A DNA stretch of 64,000 bases from Reticulitermes lucifugus (GCA_026260175.1 JAKCWW010001925.1:1-64000); one strand, 5' to 3'. Shown: positions 12,355 through 23,795, counted from the stretch's first letter. Notes: generated by a model not told the origin, from the letters alone. Translations and numbers: made by a program.

Positions 12355-12655
12355 GATATGTGGATGGTACGCGGCCGAAAGAGCGTAATTGATATAGCGA
12401 CTTCCTACGAGATTGATGGCCCGGGGTTCGAACACAGTGGAGGTAAAATTTTCCGGACCCATCCAGACCGGAATCGAGGTCCCATCCAGCCTCTTTTACA
12501 ATGGGTACCCGGTCTCCCTCCAGGTGGTAAGACGCCGGCACGCAACTTTCAACACCCACCCCGTTCTAGCGCCAAGGTTGAGCACGAGTAGAGCTACCTC
12601 TACCTCCCCTCGGTGACTGCACGGCATGTTACGGAACAGCCTTTAACTTTTTGCT
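12355..12655 (+). mobile_element. tRNA-derived SINE, family B, near full length
   Basis: The head is tRNA-like, with the B box ggttcgaacac at about 12425-12435. The body carries phrases shared by all family-B copies: aaaattttccgga, ccagaccggaatcgaggtcc, aatgggtacccggtctccct, and gccaaggttgagcacgagta. The tail after cggcatgtta becomes AT-rich. At least eight other copies lie in this window (both orientations), which makes this the commonest family here. It would be pol III transcribed and LINE-mobilised; this copy has no obvious large deletion. Confidence 0.85.
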
Positions 12656-13960
12656 TTTACGTGCATTGTGCTGCTAAATAAACAAAGTCAAAAAGAAAAC
12701 AGTCTTAAAACTACATTAACATATGACACATTTGCTTTAACTTGTTTTCACATATCCAATGTAGCAAAACGTTCGGTGTAACATATTAAATGAAACACTA
12801 ACAGAAATTATTATTATAATTTTGTCCTGTTTGCAACAAGCCCGTCCATTGTGGCAGAAGGACGACACATTCTACGAACATTCATTCGCTTTCCGCTCTC
12901 AGCCGTGGATCTTAATAATCTCTGGGTCGGAAAACTGTCTGCTTGCTGACACTCTTGTGCAAGTCTTCAGTTTGCTGCTTCAAAGCGGTGAGAAGATGGG
13001 GTGACCTATGAATTTCGTTTATGTCGTAGTTTCTCTAGCTTATTCCCTTAGGGAGTACTTGCTTGTGCTTGGCATTCCCCTTTCCTTGGCATCTCTTTCT
13101 CTGTCTTGCGCTCTCTCCTTTTCTCTTTATTAGCTTCAAGTTCTGAACTAATGTAATTTCTTCTGAAGTGTCACCAACACTTCTTCTTCAATTCCAGTCG
13201 TTGTCCTAACCTAGACATACGAGCCTAGAGGCTTAAACTGGGGCATCGCCCACACTATCACTTTCCTTATAGCCACCATATTTGCTGTGAACTTATTTTG
13301 CTTTATCAAGTTCAGTTATTTTCCTCATAGTATAATATGAGGAAAATGACAACTAGAGGAAAGAAAGTCACCTTGGTCAGTAACTCCCTTTAGTAAATAT
13401 TTACTGCAGTTATTGACGAATGGTCATTACTTTAGCCTTTCCCTTAAGGTCCTAGAAACCTACACTTATACAGCAAAATTCAAATCAGTGTCTGAGTAGA
13501 GTGAAATTCCATACATGGTTTTTAACCCAGCACGTGGTTGTGCCTTAGATTTTTATATTTAATTTTTATGAATTTATAGTTTTTAATACATCGGTGATTG
13601 TGCTTTAATATAAATTTTTATTAAAAACTGATTCCTCTCTCCTTGAACTAACGGACGGAGAGAAAAAAATCTCACCTATAAGCGTTTGCTTTATTAATGC
13701 TGTAAAATAATTTTTAGTAAACTGTTCCTAACAGCATGACCATTTTAGATTAGTATGCATACATTGAGAAGAAAGAATCAGTGAAATTCTAAGGTACTGG
13801 CTTCTGATGGTATAGAGTAAGGAACTTCATAACTTGCAGTTTTAAAATATTAGGTTTTTGGTGAATAAAAGAGGGAAGGAAGAGTTAGTAGTGGCACATA
13901 GCGTGCATTGGTGAAAAACAGGAAATATTTTTCAATATTTTGATTTGACAGAATCGTAGG
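12656..13960. other. No gene seen
   Basis: A pyrimidine-rich patch lies near 13080-13140. The 60-codon frame at 12822-13004 has no known motif. Nothing further is supported. Confidence 0.45.
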
Positions 13961-13984
13961 AATAATTAAGTGGAAGTATTAAAA

Positions 13985-14610
13985 CCGAATATTAGAAGAA
14001 TAGGTTCTAAGTACGTCAAAATAATTAATCTCGAAGACTCAAGTCTTTTGGAGTGTGATATCGTGCCGACTGCTAAATATTTAACGATTTTAGAAGAGCT
14101 TGCTTCTTCTATCTGCAGTGTGCAAGCAGTCCAAGATAATGGAGGCAGTAAGGTTTTCCGAAATGTCGGTAACTGTTTGCCAGTATACAGTGCCTCACGT
14201 GCCAGACATGTAACTGTTTGCCAGTATACAGTGCCTCACGTGCCAGAACATGTAACTGTTTGTCAGTACACATTGCCTCACGTGCCAGAACATGTAACTG
14301 TTTGCCAGTACACAGTGCCTCACGTGCCAGAACATGTAACTGTTTGCCAGTATACAGTGCCTCACGTGCCAGACATGTAACTGTTTGCCAGTACACAGTG
14401 CCTCACGTGCCAGAACATGTAAATGTTTGCCAGTACACAGTGCCTCACGTGCCAGAACATGTAACTATTTGTCAGTACACAGTGCCTCACGTGCCAGAAC
14501 ATGTAACTATTTGCCAGTACACAGTGCCTCACGTGCCAGAACATGTAATTCTTCACCAGCTTCTCTGTGTGACTTTCAAATCACATATTGAATTAACCTG
14601 GTTTAACGTA
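13985..14610 (+). repeat. 'FWxV/RNVGKLLP' interspersed repeat interrupted by its own tandem array
   Basis: The flanks of the 42-bp array translate into a widely dispersed insect repeat that I recognise by its protein-like signature. On the left is SSLLECDIVPTAKYL, then DNGGSKVFRNVGNCLPVYSA, compared with the usual SSLLECDVVPFGKYL and DDGGSKHLRNVGKLLPDYTA. On the right, after the array, NSSPASLCDFQI parallels the usual SSYSPP.EPQI ending. The element is not known to encode a working protein here; the frames are broken. The 136-codon open frame at 13970-14380 is an accident of this repeat plus the array. Family resemblance is from memory. Confidence 0.6.
14171..14546. repeat. 42-bp tandem array, nine copies, one CACGTG per copy
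   Basis: Nine head-to-tail units start at 14171, 14212, 14254, 14296, 14338, 14379, 14421, 14463 and 14505. Seven are 42 bp; units 1 and 5 are 41 bp and identical to each other. Each unit holds the palindromes CACGTG (first at 14196-14201) and ACATGT. Units differ by only a few bases, so expansion is recent. Because 42 is a multiple of three, four of the six frames run open through a 42-bp unit, giving repeats such as NCLPVYSASRARTC; these ORFs are a by-product of periodicity. Confidence 0.97.
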
Positions 14611-14659
14611 GTGAGATAAAAGTTTCAATTTTCCGTTTATATATCGTTGTTAGCCTATT

Positions 14660-14850
14660 GTGGACTCGCGATGTAAGACGTGGGTCTGCGGTCGGCCGCT
14701 TGCTGGGTATGCGGTTTCGAATCCTGCTGGGTCATGGATGTCTGTTGTGAGTGTTGTGTATGTTGTCAGGTAGAGGTCCAGGGTAGTCCTACCGAGTGCA
14801 TGTTACTGTCTGTGATCAGGTGCAGCAATAACCCTCTACACCTACAATGA
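14660..14850 (+). mobile_element. SINE family A, diverged copy
   Basis: It shares with the 0.8-kb copy the order gtctgcggtcggccgcttgctggg, B box ggtttcgaatcctgc, tgttgtgagtgttgtgta, ggtagaggtc and agtcctaccgagtg. Internal bases between the last two phrases are missing. It lies about 110 bp right of the tandem array. Confidence 0.75.
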
Positions 14851-14984
14851 GTTGGTAGAAGACGTCAGACTAAAAAGAAAGAAATTTAAGCCAAACAATT
14901 ACCAAATATTGAACATTGAGCTAATCAGCAGATCAATGTTTATTCAAGCAAAAAGGTATTATAAATTGGTTAGCTGCAGATCCT

Positions 14985-15150
14985 GGTAGTTGCGCGGTCT
15001 AAGGCGTAGATCTGCGGCCGCTCTATTGCTGGGATTGCGATTTCGAATCTAGCTGTGGGCAGGGATATTCTTCTTTTGTGTTTCTTGTGCATTATGCAGG
15101 TAGCGACCTTCGCGACGAGCTGATCACTTGTTCAGGGGCGTCCCACCGTG
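14985..15150 (+). mobile_element. SINE family A, 3'-shortened copy
   Basis: The head gtagttgcgcggtctaaggc, tctgcggccgct, the B box gatttcgaatc and the body phrase gagctgatcacttgttcagg match family A. The element stops at cccaccgtg, where a TA microsatellite begins, so the distal third is lost or replaced. Confidence 0.75.
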
Positions 15151-15236
15151 TATATATATATATATATAAATTTGTACGATGTAAAAACCTCTCAATCTTA
15201 ACTATATTTATATATATATATTTATATGTATATATT
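15150..15236. repeat. TA-rich microsatellite pair
   Basis: About nine TA units at 15150-15168, then a second imperfect TATATTTA-type tract at about 15204-15235. The first abuts the end of the SINE copy and may have grown from its AT tail. Confidence 0.9.
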
Positions 15237-15589
15237 TCTTGTTAACCTAAGTTTTTAATTACCCATTTCCACTACTGTAATATGCGATGGTATAAGTCAT
15301 ATAAAATCACACAAAGCGAATATGACGATCTTCAAAGTATTCTTAATTGGTATTCTTATAAAAAAAACTGGATCGGAATGCTAACCTATTTTAAGGCAGT
15401 ACAAAATTTTTCTTCGGCATCAACTAAATATGTCACTTAGCACAGAATGAAATGAGCGTGATTATGTAGGCTGTAAAAACTGGAAATGCCTGACGTTTTA
15501 TTTCCAAAATCTTGACAAGTATCTGAAAAGTAACAAGCGACAGCGGTGACAATGAAGATTTCCGTCTAATGGTATGGGACCTTTCAAAG

Positions 15590-15810
15590 GTTCTTGCTGC
15601 TTTCATCATCAGAGTAGATTCGTCGGTCTACGAAAAGTACATCGACATTTCAGAGGACTCTGTTGTCATTGTTATCAGAGGAGTAGATTAATTTCCCTGA
15701 TGATAAAGGCTGAAGAATCTTCCAAAACATCAGTACACTACCATCAGATTACACTCGTCACATACCATAATACAGATATTTACAACGGAGACATGCAAGG
15801 ATATGTAGCA
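15590..15810 (+). repeat. FWxV-type interspersed repeat relic
   Basis: The 84-codon open frame here reads VHRHFRGLCCHCYQ, later AEESSKTSVHYHQITLVTYH. This parallels VYRRFRGACCLHHQ and the SSETSVNFYQTTRRNIPED ending of the repeat as I know it. It is a second member of the family seen at 13.99 kb, covering a different part. No function is implied. Confidence 0.5.
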
Positions 15811-15829
15811 ATTCCTCTAAAATTCTAAT

Positions 15830-17960
15830 AAGTACTCCCAGAATATATATCACATTAATTAATCTGTGAGCTCAGTTATTTGGTCTTACTGGAGTGAGTT
15901 CACAATATCTAGACAAAGTCAACTTCATCGTATGCTTTGGTAACGCTCAGATTGTATAGCGTCCTTAAGGAAAAGGATAAAGTTAATGAATAAAGCAAAT
16001 GAGTTGCGTTTCATATTTATTTTATTACAAATTTGATAAGAAATACGTAAATCCATCGATAGATTTAAAATTTGAAAAACTGTCTTATTGGGATAAAATT
16101 ATCTGTTGAAATCCACAGATGAACGTTAGGAAATTAGTTTTTGGAGCTTGCTAACACATCTTTATATGAACGTTGTTAATTACTAAAGGCGTGAAAGGAT
16201 CAATCATATTGAACACAGAATTGAAGAGTATGGAAATATTTGATAACCGACATGTGATTTATTTGTAGCAGCTGGGGTTGGGGGTGGGAGGAATAAAAGC
16301 AGACCAACCATTAGTAATTGCTACAGACACGTAGAAAATGAGTGAATTCCACGACACTGTTATTTTTAAGACTTCAATAACATTTGTATAAACGATGCTG
16401 TAACACATGAAAACTGCGAATGTAAATTGATTGTGATATGCCTACTACAAACTTGATCGCCTAAGGCTTCCATTAATTGACAGTTTTGTGTTATCTGCAT
16501 TAAATTTTCAGGTAGTAGGGGGTGTGTAGTAGCATCTTAAAGCATCATGCCATGCTACCCCTTGTAAAGGCTTGGCCTGTGAATTCGCACTGCTGCATCA
16601 CCATAATGAACTTCAGTCGACAGGGGATATTTTAATATATACATTGCCACCATATTGTAATGACATGGCTTTCGGAATTTAACCAATGCCAAACCATTCT
16701 TTGTTGCGCTATTCGTTAATTACATTAGTTTCAAATTTCGTTGTGCAAAGTCTAAGAGCAATACTCTAGATACAAAGAGAATAAGTATGTTATTAAAAGG
16801 GAAATTGAAGATTTCCTCGTGTAGCTATTATTATAGTCCAATCGGGAGAGCATATGTGTGGGACTTAGAAATTTGGCTGTTTATCTTACTCCAGGGATCT
16901 GATTGTGAACGCAAACTACATCACTGTTAATTATCATTTCATCAAGGTCTTAGGGACGGAATGGATTGACCTCCTGTCGGGAGGTCGACATGTTATTTTC
17001 CTCCCCCCACTCAGAACTTTATATTCATTTAATTATATTTAAAAAATCATACTATTATGATTTCTTGCACACAAGAAACGTGTAACAGAGAAAAAAAATA
17101 CTATATACATAAACCAAGGAACCTACTTAAGGCTGAATAAACTTTCAAACATAGCTATTACTAACATCTTTTCTGGTCAGGGATTTTGGACTAAAATGTG
17201 GACTACATTTGTATATTTTTCACTGATTACAGCACAAAACATACTTCACAAAGCCTAGCTGGAGTAAGCAGGAAGAGCAGTTTCAGCAGACACATCTCGC
17301 ATAGAAAAAATATTTCACAAACCGAAGCAATACATCCTGCCTCTGTGGAGTCCATTGTGGGAGTGCTCTAGTCAGTCTCCTTCTCCTACTAATACTCGTT
17401 AGTAGAGGGCCCTCATAATTACAATCTCAGCGATTTCTCTTCCACTTGGCAACAGATTATGAAGTGACAACAGAGCGTCACTGTTAGTGAGAGGAAGAAA
17501 CATGATAGAGCCTTCCTGTTTTAACGACTGCGCGAGGTGAGCTCAACTTGATCAATAAAAGAAAAGTAACTAGAATTGTGAAATAATAAGAATAAATGCC
17601 TATATATGGTTTGAAATAGAAATCTAACACAAATGCGAATAAAATAAATTACTCAGTTTAATGAAGATCGTATAATGCGAGAATCTGTTAGCGAATTGAA
17701 GTATTTCCTCATTTCAATAACTTCATTATTTCAAACTGCGTAGTAATTGTTGTTTACATTCAATAGTATTGCATACAAATAAAAAGAATGGAATGATAAC
17801 AAAACGAATGTGTTTGTTCCAACTTTTTGGCTGTACGTTTGTTTTCAGGCTTCCGGATTTACTGAAAATTAATTTAATCATGCTACAAAAATCTCTTTTA
17901 TACGTATTCAATGAACTAACTTAAGATTTTAAATTCATAAGTGATATGTTACTCCTGAAT
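15830..17960. other. No gene seen; AT-rich intergenic DNA
   Basis: Nothing recognisable apart from short frames (61 codons, minus, 17726-17911). Confidence 0.45.
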
Positions 17961-17994
17961 AATTAACACTTGCATACATACATCTACAGACGTT

Positions 17995-18255
17995 GCTGCA
18001 AAATCCATACGCTACGTACGAAATCGAGAGTCGGTATAGCGACCAGCTACAGGATGGATCGTCCAATTTCGAATCCCGGCAAGGCTCAGATACTTTCTTT
18101 TCTCCAAAAGAGTCCAGACCAGCCCTGGATCACAGCCAGCCTTTTATTGAATGGCTACCTGGGAACTTTCCGGGAGCCAAAGCTGGCTGGGCATGATGTT
18201 GAACACTAACATCCATAAAGTGCCGAGGTTAATAATGAACAGAGCTACACTTTTA
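17995..18255 (+). mobile_element. SINE family B copy
   Basis: Head with B box atttcgaatcccggcaagg near 18066-18084, then agagtccagaccagccctgg, ttattgaatggctacctggg, a shortened proximal-distal junction and ccgaggttaataatgaacag at the distal end. Open frames of 79 and 67 codons over it are by-products. Confidence 0.8.
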
Positions 18256-18865
18256 CTTCTGATATACGCCTTCATAGAGTAGACAGGGAGAAAATTTCCT
18301 GTACCGTTATCTCTTAAATATCAAATTATTCTAATTTACTAGCATTGTACCAGTAAAACCTTCTATTAGTTTAAAATTATATTTACGCTGAAGTACGCTA
18401 CGTAAGACTAAGTACGTCAAAAAATTTGAAATTTTTCGGCGAAGCATTGACTAGTCCCTACGTGACATCAATTCCGGAGCGCATGTGGTGGTCATGGTCC
18501 TAATGAGCATTTAGCATACAGGGTATTCTCCATGGAACAAGCAGCTGCAATTGTGCGTAACTAATGGAATTCCATCGACGTTCATATTATTTCATTATGG
18601 CACTAAAACTGCAACACGGTAGAATGAAACTCATTCTGTTCATAACGAAATGTGGCACACATTATTCTGGCACAAATCCCATTGCGCCTACCTGTGGGAT
18701 AGATTAAAATTTGTCCCTATGAAGTGTGTTTCCACCCACCGGATGAAACAAAAATTAACATCAGGGTTACTTTAAAGTGATTTTTAATGTATAGACATAT
18801 TAACTCCATAAAACAGAACCCGTCTTGAGAAGCTATTAGCTTCAGATTTAGTCAGAAATTTTCCG
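18256..18865. other. No gene seen
   Basis: AT-rich sequence with no recognised motif or recurrent repeat. Confidence 0.45.
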
Positions 18866-18869
18866 TAAT

Positions 18870-19120
18870 TTGTGGATTTGGAAGTTCGTTACTGTGTCAA
18901 CAACACACCGCCTGTGATCTGTATCCTAAATCAGACGAATCGAGCCAACACCACACCATCTTCTTTAAGACCAAGTTCAATATCATCTTCCCATCTACGT
19001 CTAGGTCTTCCAAGTGGAAGCTGTACTGCAAGTTTCCAATCAAACCCTCTGTGCAATACTCTTTTCTATCCATTCGTGCCGCATGCCTCGCCTATCTCAT
19101 CTTCCTTCATTTCATCTGCC
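18870..19120 (-). pseudogene. LINE reverse-transcriptase C-terminal tail relic
   Basis: On the minus strand the bases at about 18920-19035 read LPLGRPRRRWEDDIELGLKE, the conserved tail of an insect non-LTR reverse transcriptase (usual form: GRPRRRWEDNIKMDLRE). The core RT domain is not present, as expected for a 5'-truncated insertion. The plus-strand 83-codon frame over the same bases is a shadow. Confidence 0.65.
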
Positions 19121-19259
19121 TAATAATATTTATAGAGTATTAAAAAATATGATGCTCATCATTGTGAAATATTTTTCAGTCTCCTGTTACTTTCTCTCTC
19201 TGAGTACCAAATATTATCCTCAGTTTCCTCGAACCCTTCAGCCTATATTCTTCCCTTAA

Positions 19260-19870
19260 AAGTACAGGACAAATTTCAAGCGCATAAGAAGTAAGAGTCA
19301 AATACATTTGTATATTTCAATACATAGCGAGTAATTTTAAATAGCAGGTAAGACGAAAAATGTTTGTGAGCTGAACGGCAGCAAGAGTGCCCCGAATTTA
19401 AATGGTTTATCATTTTTTCGTGGATGGATTTAAATTTGTTACTATTGTACCAAATTACTTGAACTTGTCATGAAATATGTTAACTCTGTTCATGTTACTA
19501 TATTATTTCGCATTCCGATGAAGAGACAAGAAAATGTGCTTACTCTTCTCTGTATTTTCTGACATGCTGCACTCTCATGACGTAATCAGGATACAGCTGG
19601 TGAGCTGTCGGTACATTTCTATGGAACAAATATCTTTCGCCCATAAAACCCGAAAAACACAATGAATGTCTTCGCGGGACAAAATTTCAAGTGTCTTTTC
19701 AATACACATCAAGTTTTTCCACGGAGAGCATCTGACCGTTGCGTAACACTACAAATGCTCTCTACAAATGAAAAATAAAATTTACTTCTACAGGTTGTCC
19801 GATATATCACCTTACATCTTGCTTCTTCATATATTTATCTCATCATATCTACATTTTATGTATCCAGCGT
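19260..19870. other. No gene seen
   Basis: AT-rich sequence; nothing recognised. Confidence 0.45.
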
Positions 19871-19879
19871 ACCTTCTTG

Positions 19880-20830
19880 GTCACCGTCTAGTCGACAAAG
19901 AGCTTCATGCCTGGCCACGTTCTTTGTGACATCCTTCAGAGCATTTAAGATGTTAAAGAGGCGAAGGCGTTAATAATGGCAGCTCGTAATTCAGTGTTGG
20001 TGTTATAACGACGCAGTGCCAATTTGTCTTTTAGTATCCCCACGGGCACGTATCAGGCGTGCTGAATTTGGGATTGAGTGAAGACTGGTAAAGGGGATAA
20101 TGCAGAACCACGACCAATCCTGGAATGCTTCGTTGAGGAATTTACGCACAGTCAGTTTGCAATGAGGTGGAGCACCATGTTGTTGAAGCTATATTTGTTC
20201 TATAATCCCTCTGCTGGTGAGCTCGGTTATAACATAATTTCCCCACGTTTCAAGATACGAAAGACCGTTGACAGTTCGGTCAAAGAAATATGGGCCAATA
20301 ACATGAATGGCAATTACATTTCTTCATATCATATCGTATGGTGTGTGGTCTTCCATATCAATAGCGCAATGAAGATTTTGTAGCCAAGAAGAACATTTCG
20401 TGATGGGGAACTAAAGTAAATAACACATTAGTCTGAAAAGGAAATTTCCCACGAGGCAAGGCTGTCGGAAATCGTTCCAACAGGAAAGCATCTGCTTCAT
20501 GACGTCGTCTCATGTCAGCATCATTTATTTCTTTTACAAATATTGGCCGAAATACTTCATCTCCAGGTTCTTCTTCATGTGGCCAAACACAGATTTACGC
20601 TGACCGTTTCTGTACCGTTTTTAGGTAACTGTTATTTTCCGGAACAGCGGGAACAGCGGCACACGTCACCGTTCGGGATATTGGTCGACAGCTCCGAGGA
20701 GAATCTTTCACATTCCCCTATCCAAAGGCGCCTTTTCCCCATAAAAACAGAAGTTCTGTGTGCGGAAATGGCTTCCCAAATCGCTGCAGAAAGGCTGCGT
20801 CTGTTGCAATAAACCTGAGCCTAAGGAAAG
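19880..20830 (-). pseudogene. IS630/Tc1-like DDE transposase relic
   Basis: On the minus strand the middle of the element reads IGPYFFDRTVNGLSYLETW, then NYVITELTSRGIIEQ, QQHGAPPHCKLTVRKFLNEA and FQDW, with KRQIGT and ELRAA further on. This is the catalytic domain of the insect IS630/Tc1-like transposons often associated with DUF4817. The usual QQDGAPPH is QQHGAPPH here (the His codon is complementary to 20177-20179), so the second catalytic Asp is lost. There are also stops, and the PPRSPDL block with the third acid is gone or unreadable. MRRRHEADAFLLERFPTA upstream matches the segment before the first acid. Terminal repeats were not located. The element is dead; plus-strand frames over it are shadows. 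Confidence 0.75.
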
Positions 20831-20839
20831 AATCATGAT

Positions 20840-22340
20840 GGCTTTGATAGTTTTCGAAGTGACTGAGAGTCTTGGACTAATTAAAGCTGGCATCAAGGGG
20901 TTTGGGGACATTAATTCAAACGTGGAGTGAGCAGTAACATCCGGAAAAGTATTCACGAGGACGCTTGCTTGCTATGGAAAGATTCAAAAGCACAAGAAAT
21001 TTTCATCTCGCCAGTCTTCAGTGCTGGTTTTCTTAAAGTCATCTTCAGGAACTCTTGCGTCATTACTTGTGTTGTTTAGCACTGGAGATGATGATGTAGA
21101 TGAACCGACCACAGTTAAAGAGGAAGTGCCTCCTCCTTAAATTCTCATTTGTTTGTAATGCCTTATTTATCGTAAATTTTTCATAAGTATGAAAATAATT
21201 TTTTTTTCAAAATATATTTTCTGGAAGCATTTTTCCCATTTTAACATTGCGTTTATGGGAAAGTCTGTCTTGACTTAAGTTGTCTCGACTAACGTCGCTC
21301 GTTTCGGAACGACCTGCGACTCGGGAATATTCGTACAATATTATTAGCCCAAAGATATTTCACGAAATGTCGAAATATTTCGCTAATATGAAAATGGCTT
21401 ACCTAATAGATACTGTTCTGCTTAATGATACACAGACTTTTATTTATCTATTTATTAGTTGTTTAAGAGAATGGTTAAGCCACCGGGTCATTCCAAGGGG
21501 GATGGCGAATGGAGAAGTATCCCTACTCTTGCCAAGAATTAATCACGAGTTTCCAGGCTTCACTCGGTCACTTCACTGACTGAGTGTAGTTCACCTCGCT
21601 TCCACACTGTTGGATTTAACATTCCATATCTGATACTCCTTCTCTTCTCTGCCTCTCTTTCAGGATGACACATTGAAGAGAGGGATACAGCGGGCTGACT
21701 TGTACGCCCCGGGTAACCTATCACATTCTCCTCGGCTCGGATTTGTATCTGTAACCACAAGAGACCATCAAGAGCTCAGCTTTATCGACCGCATCACAGT
21801 GGGGTATGTAGTTATTCCGACGCTGATGAATATGTATTGAACGCTCGCTTTAAAGAACTTATATACCACATCAGGGCTTATCAAAGAAAATTGGTCCACG
21901 GTTTTCAAGCGGTCTACATAAACACCCCATAAGGCCCGCATATTTTACTAAACGCCTGCTATGTTATTCTATGAGTGCGTCTAGGGCTACCAAAGCCAGA
22001 TATCTGCTCTGGAAGACAAATTATTCTAATCTTTTAATGCTTCCTTTCAAGAAGTTAATACCATGACGGCAAATATTGTACATTTATTAGTTCTCCTTCA
22101 GGATACGTTACTTTCTTCACTGCTTAAAGCATTTCTTTAAATTTCCTTAAATACCAACATAGCTTAGATTTCTGCCGTTGTCTTATGACCACTGTAGTGT
22201 GCCTACTTTTCATAAAGTGTCTTAAAATACGCATTTTACAAAACATATAATATTAAGTAAATTTTTAATATATTTATTATAAATTTCTTTATATTTAACG
22301 TAACCATGAAGTAGCTCTTACGTTAATTCTACCGAGAAAC
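20840..22340. other. No gene seen
   Basis: Frames of 82, 99 and 66 codons have no family signature. A small imperfect hairpin lies near 21560-21585 (cactcggtca / tgactgagtg). No other structure is supported. Confidence 0.45.
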
Positions 22341-22354
22341 TGAATCACTCTAGA

Positions 22355-22540
22355 GCAGCGTTGCACAAATCTCAGGCACCAGGTCCCAACGGCGACTAAA
22401 TTGTATTATGGCAGCGGCAAATATTTGTCGGTCCTCAGTATGAAACTTGCTTCATGTCATCATTCTGGTTCCTAGAACTATGAGGTGGCCCCTAGATGAT
22501 TAGAAAATTTGTGCATTCCTGTTCTAGACACAACTTTTGT
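22355..22540 (+). repeat. Unclassified interspersed repeat, copy 1 of 2
   Basis: The order gcacaaatctcaggcaccag, gcgactaaat, aatatttgtcggtc, atcattctggttccta and gaggtggcccctag recurs at 61340-61530 with moderate divergence. No coding capacity or terminal repeats are seen. The class is unknown. Confidence 0.65.
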
Positions 22541-22789
22541 GTAAGTTTGGAAACAAAAAATTTTAGAAAACAATGACTGCGCGATTGTCTTTCGCCGAAG
22601 AGTATGAATGACACGAATGTGAGAACAGCCACCAAAAGTCACTTGACTAAAAATACCGTTTTCATAGAAATGGGAAGTTCTTTACAATATTTACAAAATT
22701 ACATTGTGAAATTATTTCTCAAAGTCATATGGATGAAATACAGATAAAGTTGAACCTAGCGCTTAATAAAACACCATTCTATCTATACA

Positions 22790-22935
22790 AAAGAGGGAGT
22801 GAATTTACGGCTCCACGTGTTACTAATGTCGGCAGTGGATGCAAGTGAAAGGTCGACTACACGCCCAAACCATTTATCCCCTGGGAAAGAGTTCCTGTTG
22901 CCCACTGGATCCTTTAAAAACCAAAATATCATGTC
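22790..22935 (-). mobile_element. SINE family B fragment (distal half)
   Basis: Read on the minus strand, the phrases are the family-B 'aatgggtaccgggtctcttcccggggtaaagcgg' block in diverged form (here the plus strand shows ccatttatcccctgggaaag and gcccactggatcc). The tRNA-like head is not seen. Confidence 0.6.
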
Positions 22936-22989
22936 CATATCATTACCTCCCATTTCGTGGCGTGAGTTTTGCCATTCTCATATCTTCAA

Positions 22990-23530
22990 GAACTCCAACA
23001 AAACCAGATGGGAATGACAATTAAAATTCAGAGTTGTCTTTGAAACAAATGAAGGCGGTTGAATGATAGAAGAATTTAAAAAAAAGCATTTGGAAGCCAT
23101 ATATACTCCAGATTGGTGTAGACCCTATTTACATTATGTATCCTAAAATATATCCAAGTAATATTTATATAGACCAGATTTTTGGAATAACACCAACATT
23201 AATGTTTCTCAGGGGAGTTGCGAGATTGTACGTTGTAACGGTTATGATGAAGCCACACACTATTCTGCAGCTTTGGGGTCATTCTGTGGCCGTGTGGAAA
23301 ATGTAGAGAGGCAACACCACTAAAAGGTGGAGGTACGTGGTTGAGACGACAGTTACACTCACACAAAACCCAACGTGTTGTTAACATTCATGTCGGATTA
23401 GTTGCATGACATTTCCACAAACTCTAAATGTTCTATTCACTTGTAATTATACAGAGTTAATACATATTAACTTTAATAGAAATGTAAATCAATTTTTCTC
23501 TTCAGAGTAACGAGAAGCGAACGAAGATAT
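22990..23530. other. No gene seen
   Basis: Nothing recognised in this AT-rich gap. Confidence 0.4.
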
Positions 23531-23544
23531 CTTTGTCAGTATAG

Positions 23545-23795
23545 AGACTAGGCTGCGGGATGGATGACCGGGGAATCGTGAGTCAATTCCCAGTAGCGCA
23601 AGAGATGTTTCTTTGGGTTAGAGAATTCAGAACGGCTCTAAGGAACAAAATACCTCCAATTTCATGAATACAGGAGAAAGTGCCCGCTGATATAGAGCGG
23701 CCTTGGCGTGAAGCTCAACACTTCTGTACACCTAGTGCTAGGGTTAAGAATGTGTGGGGCTACACCTGTCCTGTCCCATATTCTTCTATAGCGTA
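23545..23795 (+). mobile_element. SINE family B, strongly diverged
   Basis: Head tatagagactaggctgcggga with a B-box-like agtcaattcccagtagc; then a degraded centre and the family-B distal half: gaagctcaacacttctgtac, tagtgctagggttaagaatg, tggggctacacctg. The central GTCCAGACCGG block is eroded. Confidence 0.6.

Noticed and set aside
14171-14546. The regular array could be a CRISPR
   Set aside because: Units are directly adjacent with no unique spacers, the unit is 42 bp and the context is an insect genome. It is a minisatellite.
13970-14619. Open frames of 136, 133 and 95 codons on both strands as repeat proteins
   Set aside because: They exist because the 42-bp unit has a length divisible by three and lacks stops in four frames; the 41-bp units break the frames, and the flanks belong to a dispersed repeat.
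20078-20812. Plus-strand frames of 101 and 89 codons as genes
   Set aside because: They are antisense shadows of the IS630/Tc1-like transposase relic on the minus strand.
21555-21590. Small hairpin cactcggtca/tgactgagtg as a terminator or miRNA
   Set aside because: Only about ten base pairs with a mismatch, which is expected often by chance in 64 kb.
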